DNA of 64,000 nucleotides, taken from the NCBI GenBank assembly GCA_902492555.1, contig CABUMH010000001.1, forward strand, positions 62,001 to 126,000, written 5' to 3'. The notes below the pieces were generated by a model that was given only the letters and a program-made list of their open reading frames with translations, ran no database searches and had not been told where the DNA came from. Every line of letters starts with the position of its first letter. Position 1 is the first letter of the stretch. A program made the translations under genes and the position numbers. Positions 28,230 through 36,830 of this stretch are shown one piece after another. Source of the stretch: Eisenbergiella sp900555195 (GTDB taxonomy: Bacteria > Bacillota > Clostridia > Lachnospirales > Lachnospiraceae).

Positions 28230-29333
28230 GTGATTTTAATGGGCCTTTCCCTTGATGGGATCTATGGATTCCATGATTTTTCCATTCATTTTAGTTATCC
28301 AAAAAAAATCGTCAATTCCATCATCGATGCTGAACACCTGAAAGGAAGGGAACGTTTCCGCTACAAGAAAGCGGTCATCCTTATGGGAGCAAACGCAACC
28401 GGAAAAACCAGCCTTGGCAGAGCACTGCTGCATATCTTTGAGTATATAGCAAGCGGAATCCCCTCTCCACTCTGCGAAATGGTTTCTGCCAAAAAAGGAA
28501 ACTTTTGTATTGATTTTGTAAATGGGGATTATCGTCTGCAGAGACTGTCCGGGGAAATTGATCCAGCCTGTAATGATGTTGTTATCCAATATTATACAAC
28601 TGAAATCGGTCCCATGGATTCTTATGAGAAATGCATTGGGAAACTGGAAGACCACACAAAAGAAGCCATCCGGTCCGCGTCATCCCTGAAAAGACTGATC
28701 GGCAGTTTCCAATACCGGTTTGCCTATCCTGAAATAGAAAAATCCCTGAAATTAAGCGGAACCGGCAAAAGCATCCTCCTCAAAACTCTTCGTGCTGTGA
28801 TCGGGACACTTGATCCGACCCTTCAGGACGTCACTCTTGCCAAAGACCTGAAGGACACTTTTATCATCCGGCGCGGAAATACCGAGATCATCATCCAGGA
28901 AGGAAAGCTGTTAAACCGTGAGGTTCTTTCCAGCGGTACCGCAGAAGGCATTGATGTATCCCTGTTCCTTGCTGCCATGATTGCCAGAGAAAGCAGTTTC
29001 TATTATTGTGACGAACACTTTTCGTTCGTTCAGAGTGATATTGAAAAAAGAATATTTGGTATTATGCTGGACTGCATCGGAGATAATGAACAGTTGATCT
29101 TTACCACGCATAACACTGATATGCTTGATCTTAATCTGCCAAAGCACAGCTTTGTTTTTTTAAGAAGGCAGCTGGAAGAGGGAGAGTATAGAGTATCTGC
29201 CATTTCCGCATCGGAAGTTTTAAAAAGGAATACCGACTCCATACGCAATGCCGTTGAGAATGATGTCTTTGGCTCTCTGCCACAGGATTATCTTCTCGAT
29301 GAACTGGAAACGGGGTGGCCCAATGAGCAATAA
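28230..29333 (+). CDS. AAA ATPase of an ATPase-TOPRIM-like pair
   Basis: 367 residues, GTG start with AGGAGG nine bases upstream. SMC/OLD-like ATPase: YGFHDFSIHF at the N-terminus, Walker A LMGANATGKTSLGRALL near residue 54, SSGTAEGIDVSLFLAAMIAR as signature, Walker B SFYYCDEHFSF and the switch LIFTTHNTDML. Its start has its own spacer, so it begins a new transcription unit. The next gene overlaps its end by 11 bases and is TOPRIM/RloB-like. Such pairs (OLD, PARIS, Gabija relatives) are phage-defence systems in which the ATPase controls a nuclease. Confidence 0.75.
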   Translation: MILMGLSLDGIYGFHDFSIHFSYPKKIVNSIIDAEHLKGRERFRYKKAVILMGANATGKTSLGRALLHIFEYIASGIPSPLCEMVSAKKGNFCIDFVNGDYRLQRLSGEIDPACNDVVIQYYTTEIGPMDSYEKCIGKLEDHTKEAIRSASSLKRLIGSFQYRFAYPEIEKSLKLSGTGKSILLKTLRAVIGTLDPTLQDVTLAKDLKDTFIIRRGNTEIIIQEGKLLNREVLSSGTAEGIDVSLFLAAMIARESSFYYCDEHFSFVQSDIEKRIFGIMLDCIGDNEQLIFTTHNTDMLDLNLPKHSFVFLRRQLEEGEYRVSAISASEVLKRNTDSIRNAVENDVFGSLPQDYLLDELETGWPNEQ

Positions 29334-29832
29334 GTGTATTTACTATGTTGAAGGGTTCTGTGAACAGCAATTAATAGCTGCATTAAAAGAGGCACCTGCC
29401 AGGATAATACCTGGAAAAATCAGAGTGTTTAATGTGGTACAGAATCTGATCCCCAAATCACAGATCATTTCCATTCAGCCAGGAACCCTTGTCGTACTCG
29501 TGTTTGACACAAATGTTCCCCAAACGGCAAATTTAAAGAAAAATATTGAGTTACTGAACCGATACTGCGGAAAAATCCAAATCATATATCTGCCACAGGT
29601 AATGAGTTTGGAAGATGAACTTGAGCGTTGCACAGATATAAAATCGGTTTCCGAACTCACTCACAGCAATAGTATCAGGAATTTTAAAACCGATTTTTGC
29701 AGACTAAAAGCAAAAGACTGCCGTTCAATGCTTGAACGTCACAAATTAGACTGCAAAAGGTTATGGACGACAAAAGTGCCGGAAGAATATCATTTTGTGA
29801 AAAGTAACAGCTATCAGGTGAAGACTATATGA
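29323..29832 (+). CDS. RloB/TOPRIM-like partner protein
   Basis: 169 residues from ATG 29323. The start YYVEGFCEQQLIAALKE has the E-G-x-x-E of TOPRIM/RloB proteins; LVVLVFDTN would give the acidic residue of the second strand, and SLEDELERCTDIK a third acidic patch. The family is thought to supply nuclease activity to a paired ATPase. It is shorter than AriB of PARIS. The assignment is by motif and neighbour, with moderate certainty. Confidence 0.6.
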   Translation: MSNKCIYYVEGFCEQQLIAALKEAPARIIPGKIRVFNVVQNLIPKSQIISIQPGTLVVLVFDTNVPQTANLKKNIELLNRYCGKIQIIYLPQVMSLEDELERCTDIKSVSELTHSNSIRNFKTDFCRLKAKDCRSMLERHKLDCKRLWTTKVPEEYHFVKSNSYQVKTI

Positions 29833-29942
29833 GGATGGCAGTATATGAAATTGAATGGAAGGTGGGATGGACAGAGTATACCTATGAAATCAATGCTTCC
29901 ACCGGTGAAGTGGTGAGCTATGAGATGGACTATGATGATTGA
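29829..29942 (+). pseudogene. PepSY-like fragment
   Basis: 37 codons starting with ATGA overlap to the preceding gene: YEIEWKVGWTEYTYEINAST then GEVVSYEMDYDD. This is the second half of a PepSY domain (Y-x-x-E...DAxTGEVL). No signal peptide or first half is present. It may be a remnant or a very short cytoplasmic protein. Confidence 0.5.
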
Positions 29943-29985
29943 TCCTTTTCATCCTTCATTTTGAAAAAACAGAAAATCTAACAAC

Positions 29986-30029
29986 ATCCCCCTTAAGGAA
30001 ACCAGTTGAAGCTTTTCTTTAAGGGGGAT
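29986..30029. terminator. Bidirectional terminator
   Basis: ATCCCCCTTAA at 29986-29996 pairs perfectly with TTAAGGGGGAT at 30019-30029, and the right arm is followed by TTTAT. It separates the ATPase unit from the convergent ligase gene. Confidence 0.75.
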
Positions 30030-30030
30030 T

Positions 30031-30957
30031 TTATGGGATGCCGGTTATTTCCTCTGGATACACATCCTGCCGGTACCCCTTGAATACCGGCTGGCGGAGT
30101 GTATTTTTTGTGTTTGGCATATACTGCACAACACACACATGGTCCGGATTTACCCAGACTGCATCCGGATTTGCTTTGGGATGCAGCCGGATGGGACTTT
30201 TCCCTGTTACTGTAAGCACGGATACTGTATCTGCGGTAACACCGGATGTCACATGGCCCTTATAAGCCAGGCTGGCTCCTTCATATTTTGCCAGGATAAG
30301 ACTGTAGATATCCTTCCCCTTCCTGAAATATCCGGCTACAATAAATTCCTCATCAGACATTCGTTTGCACTTGATCCAGTCACGGCTCCTTTTCCCCATC
30401 AGGTAGACACTGTCTTTCCGCTTTGCCACTATGCCTTCCAGTTCCCTTTGCTCCGCAGCCTGATACAATGCTGTCCCATATTCTTCTACATATCTGGAAA
30501 CCGCAATCCGTTCATTTTCCGTAACCGTTTCTTCCAGGATTCTTTTGCGCTGCATCAATGGCTCCCATTGAAGCTCTCTTCCGTTTTCATAAATACAGTC
30601 AAATGCGACAAAGGAAGCCGGGAACCGGGATGCTTCCAGATCAATTTTAAACCGGTCAGTCAGGAGCGTCCTTTTTTGCAGGGCAAAAAAATCAGGAACC
30701 CCATTTTTCAACACAACAACTTCTCCATCCAGGATGCACTTTCCCGAAACATTCCGATAAAGATCCGCCAATTCCGGAAATTTGGAAGCCACCCGGAGAT
30801 TCCGCTTGTTCCGGAAATCCACACAAGCTCCATCCATATAAGCCAGGCACCGGAAGCCATCCATTTTCAGCTCATAGATCCAGTCCGGATGATCAAACGC
30901 TTCATCCTGACGGGCGATCAGCATCGGGCTGGCGGCCCTCTCTTCAAACAGGCCCAT
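30031..30957 (-). CDS. ligD: ATP-dependent DNA ligase, LigD type (NHEJ)
   Basis: 308 residues. Catalytic lysine motif YELKMDGFRCLAY near residue 30, EVVVLKNG, FDCIYENG and the OB-domain GHVTSGV. Only the ligase domain is present; the polymerase and phosphoesterase domains of full-length LigD are absent. It follows ku directly (TGATG overlap). Together they join double-strand breaks end to end. Their presence inside a mobile element next to nuclease-bearing defence genes may help repair self-inflicted or integration breaks. Confidence 0.88.
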   Translation of the reverse strand: MGLFEERAASPMLIARQDEAFDHPDWIYELKMDGFRCLAYMDGACVDFRNKRNLRVASKFPELADLYRNVSGKCILDGEVVVLKNGVPDFFALQKRTLLTDRFKIDLEASRFPASFVAFDCIYENGRELQWEPLMQRKRILEETVTENERIAVSRYVEEYGTALYQAAEQRELEGIVAKRKDSVYLMGKRSRDWIKCKRMSDEEFIVAGYFRKGKDIYSLILAKYEGASLAYKGHVTSGVTADTVSVLTVTGKSPIRLHPKANPDAVWVNPDHVCVVQYMPNTKNTLRQPVFKGYRQDVYPEEITGIP

Positions 30958-31739
30958 CAGGCGGTCCCTGTTCTCTGATGCTTACCGGAAAGCTCCAGAC
31001 TTTTCTTCAGCGCTTCCATCAGATCGATCACATTGGACGGGCCGCCGGTATCCACAGCCACAATCTCCTGTCCATGAATCTTCTTCGTAATGGCTTCCTT
31101 CAGCCTTGCCTGGTATTCATCCCGATATGCCTCCGGCTCAAAGGGCTTTGTCATGTTTTCAATCAGCATTTTTGCCATTTCCATCTCATTCTCATCCAGT
31201 TTCATCTTCGGCACGGCTTTGGGCATGGCCGCAATTTCGTCCTGGTAGAAAAGAGTTTTGACAATAATCCCCTCTTTCGTCGGATACAGCACCAGAAGTT
31301 TCTCTGTGGTTCCCATCACGGTTTTTGCTATGGCAACTTTCCGCTGGGATAACAATGCCTGCCGTAAGAGCTCATAAGCCTTCTCTGCGCCGGCCTCCGG
31401 GACCGCATAATAATCTTTCTCATAATAGATCATATTGATTTCTGACATCCGGGCAAACTGGAGGATATGGATGGTTTTATCTTTTTTCGTTTTTATCTTC
31501 TCCAGTTCCTCGTTAGTCATAACTACATATTTTCCCTTTTCGTACTCATACCCCTTAATGATATCATCACTTGTCACTTCCTTATTACAATGCCTGCAGT
31601 ATTTTTTATACTGCACACGCTGTTTGCTGTCCTTGCACAGTTGATTAAAGTGGATATCATTATCGATAGTGGTTTTATAAAGCCCCACCGGAATCAAAAC
31701 CAGTCCCAGGGAAATACTGCCTTTATGCGCAACAGCCAT
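30957..31739 (-). CDS. ku: Ku DNA end-binding protein (NHEJ)
   Basis: 260 residues with GAGGTGATG before the start. Typical bacterial Ku: AHKGSISLGLVLIPVGLYKT, YCRHCNKEVTSDDIIKGYEY, KYVVMTNEEL and KPFEPEAYRDEYQARLKEAI. It forms a homodimeric ring on DNA ends and recruits LigD. First gene of the ku-ligD operon; the 31740-31923 spacer holds its promoter. Confidence 0.92.
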   Translation of the reverse strand: MAVAHKGSISLGLVLIPVGLYKTTIDNDIHFNQLCKDSKQRVQYKKYCRHCNKEVTSDDIIKGYEYEKGKYVVMTNEELEKIKTKKDKTIHILQFARMSEINMIYYEKDYYAVPEAGAEKAYELLRQALLSQRKVAIAKTVMGTTEKLLVLYPTKEGIIVKTLFYQDEIAAMPKAVPKMKLDENEMEMAKMLIENMTKPFEPEAYRDEYQARLKEAITKKIHGQEIVAVDTGGPSNVIDLMEALKKSLELSGKHQRTGTA

Positions 31740-31923
31740 ATCATCACCTCACTCTTAGAGGTAGTATCTGTAAAAGGGCGCAGGATATGCAAATCCAGCG
31801 AAAATTCATCTTTTATGCGTAGTTAGAAGTTAAATTTCACCACGCTCTTACTATAACCGGATTATCCATGAACGCTCAACCAGTATAAATATAAAGAGAC
31901 AGGGAATATTTCTGCCCGACGAA

Positions 31924-31964
31924 AAAGGCGTTCCCCAGGTTTGTTTTACCTGTGAAACGCCTTT
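31924..31964 (-). terminator. Terminator of the Septu-like operon
   Basis: AAAGGCGTT pairs with AACGCCTTT, with an inner CCAGGT/ACCTG stem. It lies about 100 bases beyond the HNH gene on the minus strand. The rest of 31740-32062 shows no gene. Confidence 0.6.
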
Positions 31965-32062
31965 AACAAAACTATGTATCCAGAATTATATATAAGACAA
32001 CCGCCTGATTGAGGAAGGATTTTGACTACTTATCACTTTTTATCTTTCCTATTCTTGAAGGC

Positions 32063-32725
32063 TTAATCAAGGCAGCAGTCCGCTCTTGTCCCCTTAAAGG
32101 CCTCTACCAGCTTCCTCTTAACTTCAGCATCATCCCTGAAAACATACATCCAGACCGAGAAAAAACCACTTGATTTTGCCAGCATTTCTGTCACTTGGAG
32201 ATATTCTTCCTTTACCTGTGTCTCTTTTATTTTCTCCCAGCCTGCTTTACTGACTTCAGCACATCTGCGTGCTTCATTCCTTTGACTGTAACGGCGGTCT
32301 TTATCCTTTGGCGTTAACGGAAAGTTGTCCAGCTTTATGAGACGGAACAGGTTATTGGCTTTCTGCCTGACATCATTTCCCTCACTCTGCAGGTACTGCT
32401 CATTCAACCTTGGGATATCATTCTCATACAGGAAAGCATGAAAGGTATCATCTTCATCGGGCCACAGGTATTTATCCTTATCCCCTTTTTCTACAATTTT
32501 ATTTTTCCGGGTATTACAATATTTACAGGAAAGCAGCAGGTTTTCCCATTCCAGCAAAGCTCCACCGCCTGCTTTTGCCTCCTTGTGATCAACCTCCGGT
32601 ACGTGTTTTATGGGGAACTCACAGTAAGAACAGTACGGTCCGATCCGTTCTTCCAGGTGCGGTTCCGCATCCTGATATTCGTTGAAGGTTATGTCAGGGG
32701 CTTTCCCTTTATCTACAGGTCTCAT
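32063..32725 (-). CDS. ptuB: HNH endonuclease, PtuB-like (Septu)
   Basis: 220 residues. HNH core with two zinc knuckles: YCSYCEF, the catalytic EVDHKEAK, WENLLLSC and CKYCNTRKNK. The start overlaps the ATPase stop by 4 bases. The pair has the order and sizes of the Septu anti-phage system, in which PtuA senses infection and PtuB cuts nucleic acid. No reverse transcriptase is nearby, so it is not a retron of the Ec78 kind. Confidence 0.8.
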   Translation of the reverse strand: MRPVDKGKAPDITFNEYQDAEPHLEERIGPYCSYCEFPIKHVPEVDHKEAKAGGGALLEWENLLLSCKYCNTRKNKIVEKGDKDKYLWPDEDDTFHAFLYENDIPRLNEQYLQSEGNDVRQKANNLFRLIKLDNFPLTPKDKDRRYSQRNEARRCAEVSKAGWEKIKETQVKEEYLQVTEMLAKSSGFFSVWMYVFRDDAEVKRKLVEAFKGTRADCCLD

Positions 32726-34059
32726 TCTGCATCGATCTCCACTTTTTTCTCCAGGTATTTTTGTTTCATCAGAGCCGCATATGCTGGATTGTCACTATAC
32801 TCGGATGACAAAACATCCAGCTTTTCCTTTAATTTCTGAAGGCTTTCCCTGGACGTACTCTTTTCCAGCGCATCGTAATATTCTCTGGCAGCTTCATACA
32901 TCTTCCGTTTTCTCTCGCTATATTGTGGTATGGGTACACGCATGATGTCTTCCGCAATATCTTCAATGCTCTGTCCAGAATAGTCTTCATCCAGAGTTGT
33001 ATCCAGCGCAATCAGTTCCCCGGGATCTAACGACTGTATGATAAAAGGGGAATGTGTTGCACAGATAAACTGGATCCGTGGAAACAGCTCTTTCAGAATA
33101 GGTACAATCCTTCTCTGCCATGTTGGATGCAGGCTCAGGTCCAATTCATCAATAACAACCACACCGGGCGTCTTTTTTAACGCATCTCCCCCAAGGTAAG
33201 GGTTCAAAATACACATTTTGGCCGCTATCTCTGTAACAACCTTAATCACATTTCTGTACCCGTCACTCAGGGCAGAAAAATTAATGATCGTACCATCCTG
33301 GTTTTTTACCGCGATTTCCCCATATCTCGATGAATACAGGACCTGCTGTCCAGGAGACAGTTCGTCTTTCATGCTAAACTTTACAGCGTCCATAATGACC
33401 GTATAAGCCGGAAGAGGCGTCCCATTATTTTCTTCAGCAGCCAGCCCTCCCAGAAGCTTAATGTATTCAAACGCAGACTGGCAGCCTCTTTTTTCATCAA
33501 GACACCTTTGATAGGCATCAGTCCTTCCCGGGATGCTGTCCATTTCATCAATCCTGTTTTCGTTCCACAATCTTGCGGAGCTCAGATACAGTACCAGCGG
33601 ATAGATCTGATCCTGATCTGACCCGTCAGCTTTTTTAATGGATTTTTCCCATTCGGAAACAAATCGCTGCATAAGGTTCCTCTTAACTGATTTCGTCCTC
33701 CCCCCCTCTTTTTCAAGGATCCTGGCACAGTGTATTTCTTCCTTTCCCCACATCACATGGCTGCCTACCTTGCACGGGAACTGCTTGACCGCCGGGGTTA
33801 CCGCCACATTTTTTACAGACTGCACAGATTTTCTTAAAACATCATTTTCAGAAATATTGCGCACAAACCTGGCCGGCACATATTCTTTAAAAGCAGCCAG
33901 ATAAGCGCCAAGGATAACCGTCACCGCTTCCAGAACAGCAGTTTTCCCTGATGCGTTCCTGCCGATAAATACATTCATGTGCGGGTTCAGTTTGTAAACT
34001 GAATCATCAAATTTTCTGAAATTTTGCAGTTCTATATCTTTCAGATAGAAATTATCCAT
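32722..34059 (-). CDS. ptuA: AAA ATPase, PtuA-like (Septu)
   Basis: 445 residues. LKDIELQNFRKFDD at the N-terminus, Walker A FIGRNASGKTAVLEAV near residue 35, signature FSALSDGYRNVIKVV, Walker B GVVVIDELDLSLHP and switch FICATHSPFIIQSL. These are the features of ABC-type SMC-like ATPases, including PtuA. The start has no in-frame competitor and the gene is the first of a two-gene operon with the HNH nuclease. Confidence 0.8.
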   Translation of the reverse strand: MDNFYLKDIELQNFRKFDDSVYKLNPHMNVFIGRNASGKTAVLEAVTVILGAYLAAFKEYVPARFVRNISENDVLRKSVQSVKNVAVTPAVKQFPCKVGSHVMWGKEEIHCARILEKEGGRTKSVKRNLMQRFVSEWEKSIKKADGSDQDQIYPLVLYLSSARLWNENRIDEMDSIPGRTDAYQRCLDEKRGCQSAFEYIKLLGGLAAEENNGTPLPAYTVIMDAVKFSMKDELSPGQQVLYSSRYGEIAVKNQDGTIINFSALSDGYRNVIKVVTEIAAKMCILNPYLGGDALKKTPGVVVIDELDLSLHPTWQRRIVPILKELFPRIQFICATHSPFIIQSLDPGELIALDTTLDEDYSGQSIEDIAEDIMRVPIPQYSERKRKMYEAAREYYDALEKSTSRESLQKLKEKLDVLSSEYSDNPAYAALMKQKYLEKKVEIDAE

Positions 34060-34155
34060 AATGACCTCCGTCCACAGGGATAAGGTTCCAACTACTATTT
34101 ACGCATAGTATACCTGTTCCTGATCATAAAATCAACAGAGCCGCTTCCTACATGA

Positions 34156-34497
34156 TCAGATTGCTTCATACAGGGAGATTCCTTCCTTCATAACATTATT
34201 ATAAAAAGAATATTCACCGCACCAATCCTGAAAATGTTCTATATTTTTTACCACCGGCATAATCCAGATACCATAGCTGACGTTATATTCAAATCCCACT
34301 TCTGACAATTCATCAGAATAACAGTCCATTTCTCCTTCAGGCAGATCAACTAGCACCATAAGGTCAATATCTGAATCATCCCGATAATCTCCGCGTGCGT
34401 ATGAGCCATACAAAATAATCTGCTTCAGATGGTTTCCGTATATTTTTCGCAATTCTTCGATATATCGTTCTAATAAAACGCGGTTTTCTTCAATCAT
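34156..34497 (-). CDS. MNT-type nucleotidyltransferase (orphan antitoxin)
   Basis: 113 residues. The minimal nucleotidyltransferase motif is IILYGSYARGDYRDDSDIDL (GS plus D-x-D). In type VII toxin-antitoxin pairs, MntA adenylylates a HEPN RNase toxin and silences it. No HEPN gene follows; 34060-34155 is non-coding. The second MNT gene 460 bases upstream is a paralogue. Confidence 0.8.
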   Translation of the reverse strand: MIEENRVLLERYIEELRKIYGNHLKQIILYGSYARGDYRDDSDIDLMVLVDLPEGEMDCYSDELSEVGFEYNVSYGIWIMPVVKNIEHFQDWCGEYSFYNNVMKEGISLYEAI

Positions 34498-34676
34498 AAT
34501 AGCATAACCATCCTTCTTTTCAGATTAACCAAACATTGCCGGAGCGCTTTCAGTTTAGAGGCTCTTTCCACCCCAGAGCATTTTCAGCCTGTATCTGATA
34601 CATACTCTCCTACCCGATAAAATGGGGACAGCTTCCGCCGTCCCCGCAATGCCTCAGAACCTTTCGCAGCGATTTC

Positions 34677-34971
34677 CTATCTTCTTTCCAGATATACCTT
34701 CACTGCATGAATTACCTCCTGCGCACTCAATATCTGCTCTTCTCCCTCCTCTTTTGACACAATAACAAAATCATCATAGTCATATTTTTCCCTTTTCTGC
34801 TGCAGTCTGGCCAGTTGCCTTTACTGCATAAAAGGCAGCATAGTAAGACCGGTTCACCGCATCTTTATAATGTTTTCCGTCCATGCATATCTGAGCAGCA
34901 TCCAGTGTTTCCTCTGCTGTATTCATCCGATATCTGCTCAGATCCTCCCGTCTGTTATCCGGCAAGGACAA
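34677..34971 (-). pseudogene. HEPN toxin with internal deletion
   Basis: The N-terminal part reads RMNTAEETLDAAQICMDGKH then YKDAVNRSYYAAFYAVKA, a HEPN domain start, and stops after AEKGKI. Directly after, in another frame, comes the normal HEPN ending EKYDYDDFVIVSKEEGEEQI...VKVYLERR. The middle, which carries the RX4-6H catalytic motif, is missing. An internal deletion with frameshift has therefore removed the toxin active site. It overlaps its MNT antitoxin by 17 bases. Confidence 0.75.
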
Positions 34972-35287
34972 TCCCCTCCTTTTCTACATTGTCATAATAA
35001 GGCAATGCTCCCAGCCAATAGTTGAAGTGGTCCTCATTCCTGATATTTACGCTGATCTGTACCCTGTCAGACAGTTCATAATCGAAGGCAATATCATAAG
35101 CCTTATCCTCTATTTTCCGTATTTCATCATCTGACAGCGCAGTCAGGATCATAATGTCAATATCCGAATCATCCCGATTATCTCCTCTTGCATAAGAGCC
35201 ATACAGAATGATCTTCTTCAGGGATTCCCCAAACAATCCCTTCATCTCCATCACAAACCTTTGCAGGATATCCTGTTTCTCCTTCAT
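34955..35287 (-). CDS. MNT-type nucleotidyltransferase antitoxin
   Basis: 110 residues with the motif IILYGSYARGDNRDDSDIDI near residue 25. Normal partner of the overlapping HEPN gene, which is broken here. It is about half identical by eye to the other MNT protein at 34156, and may persist as a neutral relic. Confidence 0.8.
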   Translation of the reverse strand: MKEKQDILQRFVMEMKGLFGESLKKIILYGSYARGDNRDDSDIDIMILTALSDDEIRKIEDKAYDIAFDYELSDRVQISVNIRNEDHFNYWLGALPYYDNVEKEGIVLAG

Positions 35288-35374
35288 AATATCTGCTCCT
35301 CTCCTGCTTCAGCAGAAATATTTCCTAAAGATACTGCCTCATACGTTTATTATACCAGATTTCACCCCTCTTTT

Positions 35375-36577
35375 CTATGTAAAGTATGCCTCTTCCGCCT
35401 GGATTTCAGGAAACAGGCTCATCTGTACCGGCTCCATTTTCTGTTCTTCCTCCTTTTTCTTCCGTAATTTCTCCAGCCCGCAAATTCTTTCCTCCCCGAG
35501 CCATTTCCGTGCCCGTATCTGATCGATGCTTTCCAGCCCGTCAAATCTTGAATCCAACAGCCGCTTTTCAAGCCTGCTGATCCGTTTTCGTTTTGCTTCT
35601 TCCCGCCGTTCCTTTTTCTCTATCCTTTGCTTTCTTTGTGCATCCGAGTCATGAATGACTGTAATCCCATCCCTGGTATCCTGCAGATCCTGCATGAGGT
35701 CACGGCTTTCCCGCTGCTCTGCCCGGATGTTTTCCACCTCAAGCTTCCAGTCCCGTCCTAAATAATCTGCAAAAAACAATTCCTGGCTGTACTGGCCTTT
35801 TACCTTCCAGAGTATCTCATCCTTACAGGTATTGACAAAGATCCGGCAGATATCCATACTCACTGGCTTCTTAAAAAACCGGCATCCTTTTTTGATATGG
35901 CAGAACCGCTCTCCTTCAAACAGGGTCCCATCCAGGTCATAACGCCTCCCGCTTGTCCGGATATCATAAAAAACATTCCCTTTTTTCCGGTCCAGGCTGC
36001 GGCCCAGGACCGGGCAGATCCCGGAGCAGTTCATGGACGCGCAGATTCCCGGATCATAATTCATCTTCCACTTTTTTTCCTCGCAGTCATAGTGCATCTG
36101 CATTTCACAGACCCGCCCCCTTTGCTGCATGGAAAAACTGATCTTTTCTCTCCGGATCTTATCATCATGCAGCTTCAATGCTGCCTCCAGACTGCCTTCA
36201 TAAGTATACGGTTCATCGGTCCGGTGCACGTTGCAGTGATACCGGAGCTTCAGATCCCTCAGGTATTCATGCGTCAGTCCGCAGTCCTGTTTCTCATAGG
36301 GGCAGACAGTCACCGCCATATCATTTTCAAAGGTCCAGTTGATTCCCATATAAGACATGCAGGAATGGCAGCTGGAGCCTTTACAGAGCAGGCCGCAGGG
36401 AGTCCGGAAGGTCTGGTCATAGATGTACCATTCATAGTACCGGAAGCCCCCGTCAAAATTCTGAAGAGGATCCTGATTTTCGCTATAGCTGTTTCTGACA
36501 TATACATAGTCCGGATGGTTTTCCACCGTATACCCTTCCGCCAGCAGCTTTTGTGTCAAAAGATTATATTCTCCCAT
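35375..36577 (-). CDS. Cysteine-rich hypothetical protein of the mobile element
   Basis: 400 residues from ATG 36577 with GGAAAGG upstream. Many cysteines in pairs: TPCGLLCKGSSCHSCMSYM, CPYEKQDCG, CASMNCSGICPV, CHIKKGCRFF. They suggest several zinc or iron-sulfur sites. The C-terminal 100 residues are a charged coiled coil (RKQRIEKKERREEAKRKRIS). No family is recognised. It is near the end of the long minus-strand element operon. Confidence 0.6.
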   Translation of the reverse strand: MGEYNLLTQKLLAEGYTVENHPDYVYVRNSYSENQDPLQNFDGGFRYYEWYIYDQTFRTPCGLLCKGSSCHSCMSYMGINWTFENDMAVTVCPYEKQDCGLTHEYLRDLKLRYHCNVHRTDEPYTYEGSLEAALKLHDDKIRREKISFSMQQRGRVCEMQMHYDCEEKKWKMNYDPGICASMNCSGICPVLGRSLDRKKGNVFYDIRTSGRRYDLDGTLFEGERFCHIKKGCRFFKKPVSMDICRIFVNTCKDEILWKVKGQYSQELFFADYLGRDWKLEVENIRAEQRESRDLMQDLQDTRDGITVIHDSDAQRKQRIEKKERREEAKRKRISRLEKRLLDSRFDGLESIDQIRARKWLGEERICGLEKLRKKKEEEQKMEPVQMSLFPEIQAEEAYFT

Positions 36578-36606
36578 CTCTTTTCCTTTCCGGAGCATCC
36601 ACTGTT

Positions 36607-36810
36607 CTAAAGCCCCTGGCAGGGACGCATCCCGTAGAAGTCCTCCATTCTCTCCCGGAGCACTTGCACATCCATATCATATTCCCTGGCAATGCAGGCT
36701 TCACAAACCGGATACCGGTATCCCAGCGATTTTGATAAGCGGCGGTCCCAGCTCGTCAGCCGGCGGCCGCATGCGTTACAGTCCGCATCTTCTCTTTTTT
36801 TAATTGACAT
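36607..36810 (-). CDS. Small zinc-ribbon protein
   Basis: 67 residues. DCNACGRRLTSWDRRLSKSL GYRYPVCEACIARE gives a CxxC...CxxC zinc site. The start is placed at the first ATG with GGAGGAG upstream. Unknown role, in the same operon as the PAPS-reductase-like gene. Confidence 0.65.
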   Translation of the reverse strand: MSIKKREDADCNACGRRLTSWDRRLSKSLGYRYPVCEACIAREYDMDVQVLRERMEDFYGMRPCQGL

Positions 36811-36830
36811 TGCTGTTCTCCTCCTCCAAT

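Noticed and set aside
32063..34059. Retron with PtuAB effector
   Set aside because: No reverse transcriptase or msr/msd-like RNA region is adjacent.
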